This document shows, piece after piece, positions 1 through 9,521 of a stretch of DNA of 64,000 nt. The DNA lies in the NCBI RefSeq assembly GCF_004216695.1, contig NZ_SGXC01000001.1, forward strand, positions 434,001 to 498,000, read 5' to 3'. Source of the DNA: Pigmentiphaga kullae. GTDB lineage: Bacteria; Pseudomonadota; Gammaproteobacteria; Burkholderiales; Burkholderiaceae_B. Position 1 is the stretch's first letter, and every line of letters begins with the position of its first letter. The notes under the pieces are model-generated. The model ran no database searches. It was not told the origin of the DNA and saw nothing but the letters and a program-made list of their open reading frames with translations. Made by a program: the position numbers and the translations under genes.

Positions 1-1
1 C

Positions 2-499
2 GCCGGATACCGGGGCAGGATAGATCGCTGGCAGGAGTTCGAGTGGCGTCCCGGCGTGTTGCAATTCCATTCGGGATCGACCGAGACAGGGATCGGCGGC
101 CTGGAAGGCAATCGGGAAAAGGGCGTGCACATCCGCCATTTCCATGGGGTCACGCCAGAGACCGAGGACAGCACGCTGTATTTCTACAGCAGCGCGCGCA
201 ACTTCCGCATCGACGATGCCGAGTTGACGACGAAGATGGGCGCCTCGACCCGCGCGACGTTCATGGAGGACCAGATCGTACTGGAAGCGCAACAGGCGCG
301 CCTGCGGGAGGATCCTGCGCGCGCCTTGTTCACGCTGCGCAACGATCAGGCGTTGATCCAGGCCCGGCGCATCACGGAAGAGTTGCTGTCGGCGGAACGG
401 AAAGCGCAGCCGCTCGCGCCTGCCCCGGCCGGACCGCGCATACAGGCCGAAGCACGCGCATTTCCCTCGCTGCGTCAGGCGGAAACCCACTCCAACTGA
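2..499 (+). CDS. Rieske-type aromatic ring oxygenase, C-terminal part (vanillate O-demethylase oxygenase-like), 5' end outside window
   Basis: The reading frame is already open at base 2 and runs 165 codons to TGA, so the N-terminal Rieske [2Fe-2S] domain lies outside the window. What remains resembles the C-terminal catalytic region of VanA-type oxygenases: RWQEFEWRPG, then a FHGVTPETED stretch, then a long helix ending in QARRITEELL. Such enzymes use a mononuclear iron and an external reductase to demethylate or hydroxylate aromatic acids. A hairpin (516-534) separates it from a Bug gene on the same strand, which could bind the substrate. The exact substrate cannot be told from this part. 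The family is fairly sure; the vanillate label is only a nearest guess. Confidence 0.72.
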   Translation, partial: AGYRGRIDRWQEFEWRPGVLQFHSGSTETGIGGLEGNREKGVHIRHFHGVTPETEDSTLYFYSSARNFRIDDAELTTKMGASTRATFMEDQIVLEAQQARLREDPARALFTLRNDQALIQARRITEELLSAERKAQPLAPAPAGPRIQAEARAFPSLRQAETHSN

Positions 500-515
500 C
501 CGGACGCGTTCACAT

Positions 516-534
516 GCCGCCCGCAAGAGGCGGC
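516..534 (+). other. GC-rich hairpin between oxygenase and Bug gene
   Basis: GCCGCC and GGCGGC are perfect 6-bp arms around a 7-base loop. No T tract follows, so it is a poor intrinsic terminator. It could reduce or stabilise read-through in the two-gene transcript. Confidence 0.35.
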
Positions 535-557
535 TCCCACCCGCTCGGAGACTCGAT

Positions 558-1535
558 GTGCAAACGAAAGCCAAAACATGGACTCCATGCCTGCTGGCAG
601 GCTGGCTGGCCGTTTTCTCCGCAACCGTCGCGGCGGCCTATCCGGACCGTCCCATCCGACTGGTCATGCCGGCGCCGCCCGGGGGCACGCTCGATGCGCT
701 GATGCGCACGGTCGGCAAGGCCGCGGGCGAGATCCTCGGGCAGCCATTGATCATGGACTACCGGCCGGGCGCGGCCGGCATGCTGTCCTTGCAGGAAGTC
801 GCGAAATCCCAGCCCGACGGCTACACCCTGGGCCTGGCCTTGAACGCCATGGTCATCACGCCGCTGGTACAGAAGAGCGGCTCCACGCTCGACCTGTCCA
901 AGGACATCGATCCCATCTCCCTGGTTGCATCAGGACCAATGGTGCTGTTCACGGGACCTTCGGTTCAAGAACCGGATCTGCGATCCTTCTTCGACCATGC
1001 GAAAAATCATCAAGGCGACATCTTCTATGGCAGCAGCGGCGTGGGCGGCCCCGGACACCTGCTGACCGAACTGATGGCAAGGCAGGCCGGCGTGCATTGG
1101 ACACACGTGCCATTCAAGGGACAGAATCCGCAGCTGACCGCGCTTCTGGCCGGAGATGTCCACCTCATGGTCACGACGGTTTCCGACACCGTGATGCAGT
1201 ACGTTGCAAGCAGGAAGATCAAGGCCATGGCGGTCACCACGCTCGAGGAATCGCCAGTGGTGCCGGGGGTTCCTCCCCTGAGCACCGTACTGCCGGGATT
1301 CGACTATTCGGTGTGGTTCGGCATGGTGGCGGCGAAGGGCACGCCGCCCGCCCTGACCCAGCGCCTGCAACTCGCTTTCGCCCAGGCGCTGCAACAACCC
1401 GAGGTACGAGCCAGTGTCGCGCGGCTCGGCCTGGTGGCGAAATCCTCCACTCAGCGGGAATTCGCCGATACCGTCGCCAAAGAGTCCGCGCTTTGGCGCA
1501 GAACGCTGAAAGACATGAACATCACGTCCGAGTAG
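558..1535 (+). CDS. Bug-family (TctC) periplasmic substrate-binding protein
   Basis: Protein of 325 aa with a Sec signal peptide (hydrophobic residues about 11-26, cleavage near VAAA-YPDRP). The usual Bug landmarks follow: PAPPGGTLD, a YRPGAAG loop, QPDGYTLG and HVPFKGQNP. Bug proteins are periplasmic clamshell receptors for small carboxylates that normally feed tripartite tricarboxylate transporters. The start is GTG at 558, about six bases after GGAGA; the ATG at 556 is out of frame. It follows the Rieske oxygenase fragment on the same strand and probably shares its transcript, which hints at an aromatic carboxylate ligand. The ligand itself is unknown. Confidence 0.9.
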   Translation: MQTKAKTWTPCLLAGWLAVFSATVAAAYPDRPIRLVMPAPPGGTLDALMRTVGKAAGEILGQPLIMDYRPGAAGMLSLQEVAKSQPDGYTLGLALNAMVITPLVQKSGSTLDLSKDIDPISLVASGPMVLFTGPSVQEPDLRSFFDHAKNHQGDIFYGSSGVGGPGHLLTELMARQAGVHWTHVPFKGQNPQLTALLAGDVHLMVTTVSDTVMQYVASRKIKAMAVTTLEESPVVPGVPPLSTVLPGFDYSVWFGMVAAKGTPPALTQRLQLAFAQALQQPEVRASVARLGLVAKSSTQREFADTVAKESALWRRTLKDMNITSE

Positions 1536-1551
1536 ATCGGCGCACGCCGGC

Positions 1552-3069
1552 TCAAGCCAGGCCGGCGTACGCCGGCTTGCAGGCATACACGTCGTCGGGC
1601 CGCGCCGCCAGCATGGCCTCCAGCCGCGTCCGCAAATCCGCATACCCGGGTTCGTGGAAGACGTTGCGCGTCTCCAGCGGATCGGCTTGCAGGTCGTACA
1701 TCTCGCCGTCGCCGCTGTGCATCTCCACCGTCAGCTTGGCATCCGCCGTGCGCACCGCCCGCAGCAGCAGCGGCACACCCCTGCGGCCGGCGCCCAGGTC
1801 CCATTCGCACAAGGCATGCTCGCGGCTGTCGCGCCCCTCGATCAGGCCGCGCAGCGTCGCGCCGTGCATGGGCGCGGCGGCCGGCACCCCGCCGTAGTCG
1901 AGCAGCGTGGCGGCCACGTCCAGCGTGGACACCGGATCGGCCACGACCCTGCCCGCCGGGATGCCGGGCCCCTTGGCGATCATGCCGACCCGCATCAACC
2001 CGTCGTACAGCATCGGCCCCTTCTGTAACAGGCCATGGTCCCCCAGCCATTCGCCATGGTCCGAGGTGAAGACGACCAGGGTATCGCCGGCCAGGCCCAG
2101 TTCAGAGACGAGCGCCTCGATGCGGCCCACCTGGTGGTCGATGAGCGAGATCATGCCGTAGTAGTTGGCGATGATGTGCCGGAGCTGGACGTCGGACGGC
2201 GGCTCGTTCGCCGGCCGGATGCGCAGGCTTCTCAGGTCGTCGCCGCCCGCGGTGGACACGCCCTCCAGGTAGGCGCGGTGCCACCAGGGCTTGTCGTCCA
2301 GGCGGCGCGTCCGCGCCCGTGGCAGATCGATGTCCGACGGCGCGTGCAGCCTGGACCAGGGCTCGGGGCAGTCGAAGGGATGATGGGGATCCGGGAACGA
2401 CGCCCAGACGACGAACGGGCGGTCATGGTTGCGCCGGATGAACTCCAGGGTCCGGTCGCCGATCCAGGTCGAGTTGTGCCAGGCCAGCGGCAAGGCGGAG
2501 TAATGGGTTTCCCAGGCGCCGCCGGTCGAGGGCCCCAGGTCCCGGGAATACAGCGCGTTGCGCTCCGCCCCCCGGCCATCGCCGTAGTACCAGCGCGAGT
2601 AATGCTGCCCGGCGGGCGGTTCGAAGGGAGGATGGTTGTTGTGCCCCTCCACGATCAGCTCCACGTGCTGGAACCCCATGTAGGGACCATTCCAGTCGGC
2701 GCCGAAGTTCGCCTGGCTGTGGCGGCACTCCGGGCTGCCCGTGGGCGCGAAGGTCAGGTGCGAGGCGAAGTGCGCCTTGCCGATGAACCCGGTGCGATAG
2801 CCGGCGTTCGACAGCGCCGCGGCGAATCCCCGTTCCCCCATCGCCGCCGGCAGGTCGATGCCGTTGTCGCTGACGCCGTGCGTCATGGGCAGCAGGCCTG
2901 TCAGGATCGAGGCGCGCGCCGGCTGGCAGACCACGCTGGGCGTCACGCAATGGGCGAAGCGGGTGCCGTGCCGCGCCATGTCGTCCAGATGGGGCGTGCT
3001 GACGCGGCGGCCTTCGAAGCCGTAGCAGTCTCCGCGGTGCTGGTCGGACGTGATGAAGATGATGTTCAT
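1552..3069 (-). CDS. Sulfatase / alkaline-phosphatase-superfamily hydrolase
   Basis: Protein of 505 aa. It opens with the metal-binding strand ITSDQH and carries C48-Q-P-A-R52, a canonical CxPxR motif whose Cys is converted to formylglycine in type I sulfatases. A second metal region, FTSDHGEWLGDHG, lies in the C-terminal half. No signal peptide is visible, so it is probably cytoplasmic. The ATG at 3069 has a GGCGAG ribosome site. The longer upstream frame runs through the preceding Bug gene and is not one protein. It is 14 bases downstream of that Bug gene, as in the second sulfatase module at 39788-42421. The substrate could be a sulfate ester or a phosphonate monoester. Confidence 0.85.
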   Translation of the reverse strand: MNIIFITSDQHRGDCYGFEGRRVSTPHLDDMARHGTRFAHCVTPSVVCQPARASILTGLLPMTHGVSDNGIDLPAAMGERGFAAALSNAGYRTGFIGKAHFASHLTFAPTGSPECRHSQANFGADWNGPYMGFQHVELIVEGHNNHPPFEPPAGQHYSRWYYGDGRGAERNALYSRDLGPSTGGAWETHYSALPLAWHNSTWIGDRTLEFIRRNHDRPFVVWASFPDPHHPFDCPEPWSRLHAPSDIDLPRARTRRLDDKPWWHRAYLEGVSTAGGDDLRSLRIRPANEPPSDVQLRHIIANYYGMISLIDHQVGRIEALVSELGLAGDTLVVFTSDHGEWLGDHGLLQKGPMLYDGLMRVGMIAKGPGIPAGRVVADPVSTLDVAATLLDYGGVPAAAPMHGATLRGLIEGRDSREHALCEWDLGAGRRGVPLLLRAVRTADAKLTVEMHSGDGEMYDLQADPLETRNVFHEPGYADLRTRLEAMLAARPDDVYACKPAYAGLA

Positions 3070-3083
3070 GCGCTCGCCTGCCC

Positions 3084-4037
3084 TCATTTCCTCAGGGTTT
3101 CCAGGACCTGGTCCCGCTCGGCCGCGATGCGCCGGGCGAACTCGGCCGGCGAGCACGAAGTCGCGACGATTCCCGCGTCCGCCAGTTGCCGCGATACCTC
3201 GGGCAGCGCCAGCACCCGCGCGACCTCGGCATGGAGTTTGGCCAAGACGTCCGCCGGCAGGCCGGCCGGGGCCAACAGGCCGAACCAGGCCTCGAACGTA
3301 TAGCCGGGCAAGGTCTCGGCCACGGCCGGCACGTCGGGCATGAAGTCCAGCCGGCGGGCCGAGGTCACCCCCAGCGCCTGCATCCGACCCGCCTTGCGCT
3401 GCTGCTCGGCCGGCCCAGGAGCAAGCAGCATGGTGTCGATGTTGCCGGCCATGACGTCGTTCATGGCCTGCGGACCGGCCCGGTAGGGGACGTGCATCAT
3501 GCCGATGCCCGCGGCCTTCTGCAGCAAGGCCATGCCGACATAGTGGACGGAGGCGTCGCCGGCCGAACCGAAACGCAGCTTGCCCGGGCTGCGCTTCGCG
3601 GTATCGAGCAGGCTGTCCAGCGACCGCAGGCCCGATGACGGACTCGCCACCACGACCATGGGCAGCGTCGCGAGCAGGGAGATGGGCGTGAAATCCCGCC
3701 GCACGTCGTAGGGCAGTTCCGGCATCAGCGCGGGCACGATGGTCAGGGCGTTCTCGCTGGTCGCCAGCAGCGTGTAGCCGTCCGGCCGGGCGCGCGCCAC
3801 GGCGCTGGCGCCTATGCTGGCGTTCGCCCCGGGCCGGTTCTCGATCACGACCGGCGTGTCGAGCCCCTTGGCCAATTGATTGCCGACGATGCGCGAAACC
3901 GTGTCCAGCGCGCCGCCCGGCGCCGAGGACACGACGATCGTGATCGAACGCGAGGGATAGGTCGACGCCTGCGGCGCCGAACACGCCAGGCAGAGGAACC
4001 AGGCGCCAGCCAACTTGGATACCATGGGCGCTTTCAT
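3084..4037 (-). CDS. Bug-family (TctC) periplasmic substrate-binding protein
   Basis: Protein of 317 aa. A Sec signal (about residues 1-25, ending SAPQAS) precedes TYPSRSITIVV. SSAPGGALDTVSR, ENRPGANASIG, RPDGYTLL and HVPYRAGPQ are the family landmarks. The start at 4037 is preceded by GGGAGACA. It is the first gene of a Bug-sulfatase operon that faces a LysR gene across about 135 bases, so the LysR protein probably controls it. The expected role is periplasmic capture of the sulfatase substrate or a precursor. This is inferred from linkage only. Confidence 0.9.
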   Translation of the reverse strand: MKAPMVSKLAGAWFLCLACSAPQASTYPSRSITIVVSSAPGGALDTVSRIVGNQLAKGLDTPVVIENRPGANASIGASAVARARPDGYTLLATSENALTIVPALMPELPYDVRRDFTPISLLATLPMVVVASPSSGLRSLDSLLDTAKRSPGKLRFGSAGDASVHYVGMALLQKAAGIGMMHVPYRAGPQAMNDVMAGNIDTMLLAPGPAEQQRKAGRMQALGVTSARRLDFMPDVPAVAETLPGYTFEAWFGLLAPAGLPADVLAKLHAEVARVLALPEVSRQLADAGIVATSCSPAEFARRIAAERDQVLETLRK

Positions 4038-4125
4038 CGCCGTGTCTCCCGGGATCTGATTGAAGTCCTTTGCCAGGAATGATGGCCGCTTCCCGGGCGG
4101 CAGGCCAATCGCGAATTCGCCGCGG

Positions 4126-4147
4126 GCCATATTCATCCGGATATGGC
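4126..4147. promoter_or_regulatory. Candidate LysR operator: perfect 7-bp inverted repeat
   Basis: GCCATAT and ATATGGC flank an 8-base spacer in the divergent gap between the Bug-sulfatase operon and the LysR gene. Symmetric arms around an AT-rich centre are typical of LysR-type operators. The most upstream possible ATG of the LysR gene (4143) lies inside this palindrome, which favours the internal start at 4173. Confidence 0.5.
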
Positions 4148-4172
4148 ACCGGGGCACACGGGGACGGCTCAC

Positions 4173-5123
4173 ATGCTCAGAGAAGACTGGTATCTTCGCG
4201 ACCGCCTGAAGCTGCGGCATCTCCAGATCCTGGTGACGCTCGCCTCGGTGCGCAACCTGAGCCAGGCGGCCCGGCTGCTGCACACGACGCAGCCCGCGCT
4301 GTCCAAGGCGCTGGGCGAACTGGAGAAAATGCTGGGCGTGAACCTGTTCGAACGCCTGCCCAAGGGCCTGGCCCCGACGACGCACTGCCTGGGCATCGTC
4401 GAACGCGCGCGGGAAGTGCTGGGCTCGCTGGGCCGGATGCGCGAGGACCTGGACGCGGTCGACACGGGTATCGACGGCGTGATCAACATCGGGGCGAACA
4501 CGTCCGCCACCGCCCTGCTGCTGCCGCACATCATCCTGCGTATCAAGTCGCTGCTGCCCGGCGTGACGGTGCGGGTGCACGATGGCGCCTTCGAGGACCT
4601 GATGGCCGGCCTGCGCGCCAACCGGCTCGATTTCCTGCTCGGCCGCTTCCACTCCGCCGAGCACCTGGACAACGTCGAGAACATCGGACTCTTCAACATC
4701 CGCATGGTCGCCGTCTGCGCCAACGGCCACCCCATCCTGAAGCGGCGGCGCGTCACGCTGGCCCAGCTCGCGCAATGGCCGTGGATACTGCCGCCCGGCG
4801 ACGGCATCACCCGCCGGGGCCTGGAACTGATCTTCATGGAGGCCGGCGGCGCGCCCCCGCGCTTCGGCGTCGAATGCGCCTCGGTGCTGGCCAACATGGT
4901 CATCATGCAGAACAGCCGGGCCCTGGCGGTGGCGGCCCTGCCCACCGCCACGCTGTTCGCATCCTCGGGACAGTTGTCCATCGTGCCGGTGACGCTGCCG
5001 CCGGTGTTCGGCCGCATCTCGCTGCTGCACCTGCGCGACCGCCCCTTGCACGCCCGCGACAGGCTGTTCCTGGACTGCGTGCAGAACGTGTCGGCGCAAC
5101 TGGGCGAAAGCTACCTGAGGTAG
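4173..5123 (+). CDS. LysR-family transcriptional regulator
   Basis: Protein of 316 aa from ATG 4173, which follows GGGGACGG. An ATG at 4143 would add ten residues, but it sits in a palindrome and lacks a ribosome site. The N-terminal winged helix-turn-helix includes [19 protein letters not shown]. The C-terminal half is the usual periplasmic-binding-like inducer domain. It is divergent from the Bug-sulfatase operon, the classic position of a local activator. The inducer is probably the Bug ligand or a product of the sulfatase. The next gene, xerC, converges on its 3' end. Confidence 0.9.
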   Translation: MLREDWYLRDRLKLRHLQILVTLASVRNLSQAARLLHTTQPALSKALGELEKMLGVNLFERLPKGLAPTTHCLGIVERAREVLGSLGRMREDLDAVDTGIDGVINIGANTSATALLLPHIILRIKSLLPGVTVRVHDGAFEDLMAGLRANRLDFLLGRFHSAEHLDNVENIGLFNIRMVAVCANGHPILKRRRVTLAQLAQWPWILPPGDGITRRGLELIFMEAGGAPPRFGVECASVLANMVIMQNSRALAVAALPTATLFASSGQLSIVPVTLPPVFGRISLLHLRDRPLHARDRLFLDCVQNVSAQLGESYLR

Positions 5124-5129
5124 CCCGCC

Positions 5130-6146
5130 CTATTCCTTCTTCCCGGGCTCCTTGCGGGCCGCCCGAGGGTGCGCCTTGTCGTACACCTTGGCCAGGTGCT
5201 GGAAATCCAGCCGGGTATAGATCTGGGTGGTCGAGATGCTGGCGTGGCCCAGCATTTCCTGCACCGCGCGCAGGTCCTCGGCCGATTGCAGCACGTGGCT
5301 GGCGAAGCTGTGCCGCAGCACGTGCGGATGCACGTGGGTAGGCACGCCCGCGGCCTGGCCTCTCCTGGCCAACTGCGCCTGGACCACGCGGGCCGAGATG
5401 CGGCGGCCGCGCAGCCCGACGAACAGCGCGTGGGCATCGCCGCCCGCGGCCAGGACGGGACGCGCGTCCAGCCAGGCGCGCAGGGCCTCGCAGGCCCGGC
5501 TGCCGACCGGCACGATGCGGCGCTTGCTGCCCTTGCCCAGCACGCTGACCTCGGCCTCGGCCAGGTCCAGCCAGCTGGACGATTCGTAGCCCGGTTCGCG
5601 CGCGTAGGCCGTGTCCAGGCCCACCAGTTCGGACAGGCGCAGGCCGCTGGAATAGAACAGCTCGAACATGGCGGTGTCGCGCAATTCGACGGCATGCCGC
5701 TGTTCGGCGTTCTGGCCGGTGACTTCGGCGGCGACGGGCGGGGTGTGGTCTAGCAGGGCCTGCGTCTGGTCCACCGACAAGGCCTTGGGCAGGCCGCGCG
5801 GCGCCTTGGGGCCGCGCACGCCCGCCGCCGGATTGCCGGGCATGCCCACGCGCGGCGCCCACCACTGGTAGAAGCCGCGCCAGCTGGCCAGCAGCCGGGC
5901 CAGGCTGCGCGGGCTCATGCCCTGCGCGTGCAGTTGCCCCAGGTAGCGGCGCACGTGCCCCTGCGACACGCGCTCCAGCGGCACGTCATCGGCCAGCTCG
6001 ACCAGATGGGCGAGGTCCCGCCGGTAGGCGGCCAGGGTGTGGGGGGAATAGCGGCGGCCCGAACCCAGGTGTTCGAGCCATTCCAGCATGGGCCGGACCA
6101 GCGCCGGCCCCGTGGCCTCGGAACCGGAATGGGGATCGTCGGCCAC
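5130..6146 (-). CDS. xerC: Tyrosine recombinase XerC
   Basis: Protein of about 338 aa. The N-terminal SAM-like core-binding domain includes [15 protein letters not shown]. The catalytic domain shows Arg in SSGLRLSEL, Lys in [21 protein letters not shown] and the nucleophile in TQIYTRLD. With XerD it resolves chromosome dimers at dif near the terminus. The best start is GTG 6146, just after the stop of the DUF484 gene; ATG 6089 is the next alternative. DUF484 genes lie beside xerC in many proteobacteria, which supports the call. The gene belongs to the core run dapF-DUF484-xerC. Confidence 0.93.
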   Translation of the reverse strand: MADDPHSGSEATGPALVRPMLEWLEHLGSGRRYSPHTLAAYRRDLAHLVELADDVPLERVSQGHVRRYLGQLHAQGMSPRSLARLLASWRGFYQWWAPRVGMPGNPAAGVRGPKAPRGLPKALSVDQTQALLDHTPPVAAEVTGQNAEQRHAVELRDTAMFELFYSSGLRLSELVGLDTAYAREPGYESSSWLDLAEAEVSVLGKGSKRRIVPVGSRACEALRAWLDARPVLAAGGDAHALFVGLRGRRISARVVQAQLARRGQAAGVPTHVHPHVLRHSFASHVLQSAEDLRAVQEMLGHASISTTQIYTRLDFQHLAKVYDKAHPRAARKEPGKKE

Positions 6147-6154
6147 GGTACGGG

Positions 6155-6841
6155 TCAGGCGCGCGGCGCCTCGGTCAACAGGCGCGACAGCGAGGCACTG
6201 GCCAATTCGCCGATACGCGTCAGGAAGGTGGTGCCCATCGAAGGCGTGAAACGCTCGGCGTCGGGCGATGCCAGCACCAGCAGCCCGAAGGCCTCGGGCG
6301 CGATGCCCACGCGCAGGGGGATCAGGGCCAGTGAACGCACTTCGCGCTCGAGCCAGGCGGAGGCCTCGAAGCCCGAGTTGGGGCCGCAGTACGGCGACAT
6401 CAATCCATTGGCGAAGGTGCGGGCATCGGCCGAGACTTCGCCGCGCCAGGGGGCCTCGGCATCGCCCGGGGCGGTATCGGCCCAGATGCGCAGCGCCACG
6501 TCGGGCACGCTGAAGATCTCGCCCAGGCCGCCGGCGACGGCGGCGGGCAGCGCCTGCGGGTCGCGTTCCTTGAGCAGGCCTCGGCTCCACAGCAGCAGCC
6601 GGTCGGAGATGTGTTCGTTCTCGGAGGCGGCGCGCACCAGTTCCGACACCCGCAGCTCCATGCCACGCACGCGTTCGCGCAGCGCCAGCACCTGGCGCTC
6701 GGCCAGCGAGACGGCCTTGCCCTCGTGGGGATGGGGCACCTTCATGGTGGAGAACAGCTCCGCGTGCCGTTCGAAGAAATCGGTGTTGTCCTTGAGGTAT
6801 TGCGCGACTTCGTTGGCGTCCATGTATGTTCCGGAATTCAT
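6155..6841 (-). CDS. DUF484 family protein
   Basis: Protein of 228 aa. The N-terminus (VAQYLKDNTDFFERHAELF) is the typical DUF484 opening. It is followed by a coiled-coil stretch (AVSLAERQVLALRERVRGME) and a GAF-like C-terminal half. The molecular function is unknown; the family travels with dapF and xerC. It ends 9 bases before the xerC start, so the two are probably co-transcribed. ATG 6841 is used here; ATG 6823 is equally possible because neither has a strong ribosome site. No signal peptide is seen, so it is cytoplasmic. Confidence 0.85.
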   Translation of the reverse strand: MNSGTYMDANEVAQYLKDNTDFFERHAELFSTMKVPHPHEGKAVSLAERQVLALRERVRGMELRVSELVRAASENEHISDRLLLWSRGLLKERDPQALPAAVAGGLGEIFSVPDVALRIWADTAPGDAEAPWRGEVSADARTFANGLMSPYCGPNSGFEASAWLEREVRSLALIPLRVGIAPEAFGLLVLASPDAERFTPSMGTTFLTRIGELASASLSRLLTEAPRA

Positions 6842-6888
6842 TGTTGATATAAGGGCGCGCGAAGCGCGTAGGGGGTGGGTTCCCCTTT

Positions 6889-7764
6889 CTATCCCAGAAG
6901 GCGGTCGACGTCGACGGTGCCTTCGAACACGGTCACGGCCGGGCCGGTCATCAGCAGTTGCTCGCCGTCCCAGGCGATGGTCAGCACGCCACCGCGCGTC
7001 TGCACCCGCACCGGCGACTCCAGCAGCCCCCGGCGGATGCCCGCGGCCACCGCCGCGCAGGCGCCAGTGCCGCAGGCCAGCGTCTCGCCCGCGCCGCGCT
7101 CGTAGACGCGCAGCCGGATGTTGTGGCGATCGACCACCTGCATGAAACCGGCATTGACCCGGCGGGGAAAGCGCGGATGGCTCTCGACCCGCGGACCGAC
7201 GGACGCCACCGGCGCGGCGTCGACGTCGTCGACCACCTGCACCGCGTGCGGATTGGAAATGCCCACGGCGGACACCCAGACGATGCGTTCGGCCTCGCCC
7301 GGCGCCGACACGTCCAGCGGCCAGACGTCGTCCGCGCCTTCGCGCCGGGGCGTCAGGCCCGCCGGATCGAACGGCACGGCGGCCGGATCGAAGCTGCTGC
7401 GGCCCATGTCGACGCTGACCTCGCCATCGTCCTGTTCGTTCAGCACGATGATGCCGGTGCAGATCTCGGCGCGCACGGGATTGCGGTCGGTCAGCCCCTG
7501 CTCGTGGACGAAGCGCACGAAGCAGCGGGCGCCGTTGCCGCAATGCTCGACCTCGCCGCCGTCGGCGTTGAAGATGCGGTAGCGGAAGTCGGCGTCGGAG
7601 CGCGTGGGCCGCTCGACCAGCAGGATCTGGTCGGCGCCGATCCCGAACTGCCGGTGGGCGAGCTTGCGCGCCCGCTCGGGGGTGAGCCGGATATCTTGGC
7701 GCACGCCGTCCAGGACGACGAAATCATTGCCCGCGCCATGCATTTTGGTGAAGTGCCAGGTCAT
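6889..7764 (-). CDS. dapF: Diaminopimelate epimerase
   Basis: Protein of 291 aa, the usual length. It interconverts LL- and meso-diaminopimelate in lysine and peptidoglycan synthesis. The two catalytic cysteines are C75 in HCGNGARC and C231 in LACGTGAC, and the N-terminal KMHGAGNDF motif is intact. It heads the dapF-DUF484-xerC run. There is no clear Shine-Dalgarno, and a TATAAT box on the minus strand ends only six bases before the ATG, so the mRNA may be leaderless. In Bordetella I recall lpxL genes directly upstream of dapF; here a 10-kb accessory block intervenes. Confidence 0.97.
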   Translation of the reverse strand: MTWHFTKMHGAGNDFVVLDGVRQDIRLTPERARKLAHRQFGIGADQILLVERPTRSDADFRYRIFNADGGEVEHCGNGARCFVRFVHEQGLTDRNPVRAEICTGIIVLNEQDDGEVSVDMGRSSFDPAAVPFDPAGLTPRREGADDVWPLDVSAPGEAERIVWVSAVGISNPHAVQVVDDVDAAPVASVGPRVESHPRFPRRVNAGFMQVVDRHNIRLRVYERGAGETLACGTGACAAVAAGIRRGLLESPVRVQTRGGVLTIAWDGEQLLMTGPAVTVFEGTVDVDRLLG

Positions 7765-7770
7765 GCCGGA

Positions 7771-7776
7771 ATTATA
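7771..7776 (-). promoter_or_regulatory. dapF: Candidate -10 box of dapF (TATAAT, leaderless start)
   Basis: Read on the minus strand this is a perfect TATAAT whose end lies six bases upstream of the dapF ATG. Transcription would begin at or next to the A of the start codon. No convincing -35 element is visible at 16-18 bp. Confidence 0.4.
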
Positions 7777-7852
7777 GTCCGCGCCAGGCACCGCGCGCCG
7801 CCCGGGGCGGAGCTTGGTATTCTGGCGATTGGCCGGTCTACTGGAACTTGCA

Positions 7853-9499
7853 ATGGCTCGTATCGTCCCCGACGGTTGGCGGGAAATCAACGCCACCGGC
7901 GCCGCCCGCCGGGAAATCGAAACCCTGGCCACGCTCGAACGCGGCCTGCCCGATTCCTACACCGTCTACCACGCCGTCCACTGGACCAACGTCGAGCACG
8001 GCTTCTCGGTCTATGGCGACATCGACTTCGCCATCGTCAACGCCGCCGGCGACCTGCTGCTGATCGAGCAGGTCAGCGGGTTCCTGGAGGAAACCGCCGA
8101 CGGGCTCTGCAAGAAATACCCCAGCCACAGCACCAACGTGCCGATACAGATCGCCCGCCAGCTGGCGGTGCTGCGCGGCCGGCTGGCCCGGCGCCCGCAC
8201 CTGGACGCCATCCGCGTCGAATACCTGCTGTACTGCCCGGACTACTCGGTGCGCCACCCGGAAACCGCCGGGCTGTCGTCCGAACGCATCGTCGATGCCG
8301 CCGAACGCGACCGCCTGTGCGCGGTCATCCAGCTCGCGCTGCCGCAGGCGCCCGCCACCCAGGCCGCGCCGGCCGTGCGCCGCTTCCTGGACGACATCAT
8401 CCAGCTCGAACCCGACGCCAACGCCCTGGTGGGGCAGGCGCGGGCGCTGGTCACCCGCATTTCGGGCGGCCTGGCGCACTGGGCGCGGCGGTTGGAGTTC
8501 GAGCCGTTCCGGCTCAGGGTGATCGGCACCGCCGGTTCGGGCAAGACCCAGCTCGCCCACGCCGAATTCCGCGCCGCCATCGACGCCGGCCGCCGGCCGC
8601 TGTACGTTTGTTTCAACCGGCCGCTGGCGGACCACTTCAACGGCATCGCCCCCGAAGGCGGCCTGGCGTGCACCTTCCACACCCTGTGCGACAAGGTGCT
8701 GCACGCCGCCGGACAGCCGGTGGACTTCTCGGGCCCCGACGCCTTCACCACCCTGGTGGCGCGCGCCGCGCGCGAAGCCGTGCCCGAGCACCTGCGCTTC
8801 GACACCATCATCATCGACGAAGGCCAGGACTTCTCCGACGAATGGCGCGACCAGATCCTGCGCCACGCGCGCGAGCACGCGCGCATGGTCTGGCTGGAAG
8901 ACCCGATGCAGAACCTGTACGGCAAGCCGGCCGTGCACCTGCCGGACTGGGTCACGCTGCGCGCGCAAAGCAACTACCGCAGCCCGCGCAGCATCGTGAA
9001 GCTGCTGGACCGCCTGTTGCCCGACGACCAGCACATCGAGCCGCGCGGCCCCATCGCCGCCGGCGGGCTGGGCGTGCTGGTCTACGACAACGAGGCGGAA
9101 CTGCTGGCGCACACCAAGAAAGCCATCTCGCAGTGCCTGGCCGCCGGCTTCAAGCGCGCCGACATCGCGGTGGTCAGCTTCCGCGGCCGCGAAAGCTCGG
9201 CCGTGCTGGGCCAGACCCAGCTGGGCCCGCATGCCATGCGCACCTTCACGGGCCGCTACGACCTGTTCGGCAAGCCCGAATTCTCGGAAGGCGAGGTGCT
9301 GATGGAGTCGGTCTACCGCTTCAAGGGCCAGGCCGCGCCGGCCGTCGTCTTCACCGAGGTCGACTTCGACCACCTGGACGAACGGACGGCACGCAAGCTC
9401 TTCGTGGGCGCCACGCGCGCCATGCTGCGTCTGGAACTGGTGGTGTCGCGGCATGCGATGGAACATGGCCTGGGCGCGATACTCGAAAGCGCGTCCTAG
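7853..9499 (+). CDS. NERD-domain superfamily 1 (UvrD/Rep-like) helicase
   Basis: Protein of 548 aa from ATG 7853; 13 extra codons are possible from ATG 7814. Residues about 1-150 resemble a NERD nuclease-like domain: GDIDFAIVN, then LLLIEQVSG. The usual E-x-K signature reads E-Q-V here, so nuclease activity is doubtful. A compact SF1 helicase core follows: Walker A GTAGSGKT (225-232), Walker [10 protein letters not shown] (about 319-327), [20 protein letters not shown] and GATRA. It stands alone between dapF and a Bug operon. Proteins of this build act in DNA repair or defence; the function here is not known. Confidence 0.8.
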   Translation: MARIVPDGWREINATGAARREIETLATLERGLPDSYTVYHAVHWTNVEHGFSVYGDIDFAIVNAAGDLLLIEQVSGFLEETADGLCKKYPSHSTNVPIQIARQLAVLRGRLARRPHLDAIRVEYLLYCPDYSVRHPETAGLSSERIVDAAERDRLCAVIQLALPQAPATQAAPAVRRFLDDIIQLEPDANALVGQARALVTRISGGLAHWARRLEFEPFRLRVIGTAGSGKTQLAHAEFRAAIDAGRRPLYVCFNRPLADHFNGIAPEGGLACTFHTLCDKVLHAAGQPVDFSGPDAFTTLVARAAREAVPEHLRFDTIIIDEGQDFSDEWRDQILRHAREHARMVWLEDPMQNLYGKPAVHLPDWVTLRAQSNYRSPRSIVKLLDRLLPDDQHIEPRGPIAAGGLGVLVYDNEAELLAHTKKAISQCLAAGFKRADIAVVSFRGRESSAVLGQTQLGPHAMRTFTGRYDLFGKPEFSEGEVLMESVYRFKGQAAPAVVFTEVDFDHLDERTARKLFVGATRAMLRLELVVSRHAMEHGLGAILESAS

Positions 9500-9521
9500 G
9501 CGCGGGACGGCCGCGCCGGCA

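Noticed and set aside
1561-1576. 16-bp perfect palindrome GCCGGCGTACGCCGGC as a terminator
   Set aside because: It lies in the last codons of the sulfatase gene and no T tract follows in either direction; repeated Pro-Ala-Gly-type codons explain it.
1552-4149. Single 865-codon minus-strand frame spanning sulfatase and upstream DNA
   Set aside because: Only the part from ATG 3069 reads as a sulfatase; the rest is an Arg/Gly/Ala-rich out-of-frame shadow of the Bug gene.
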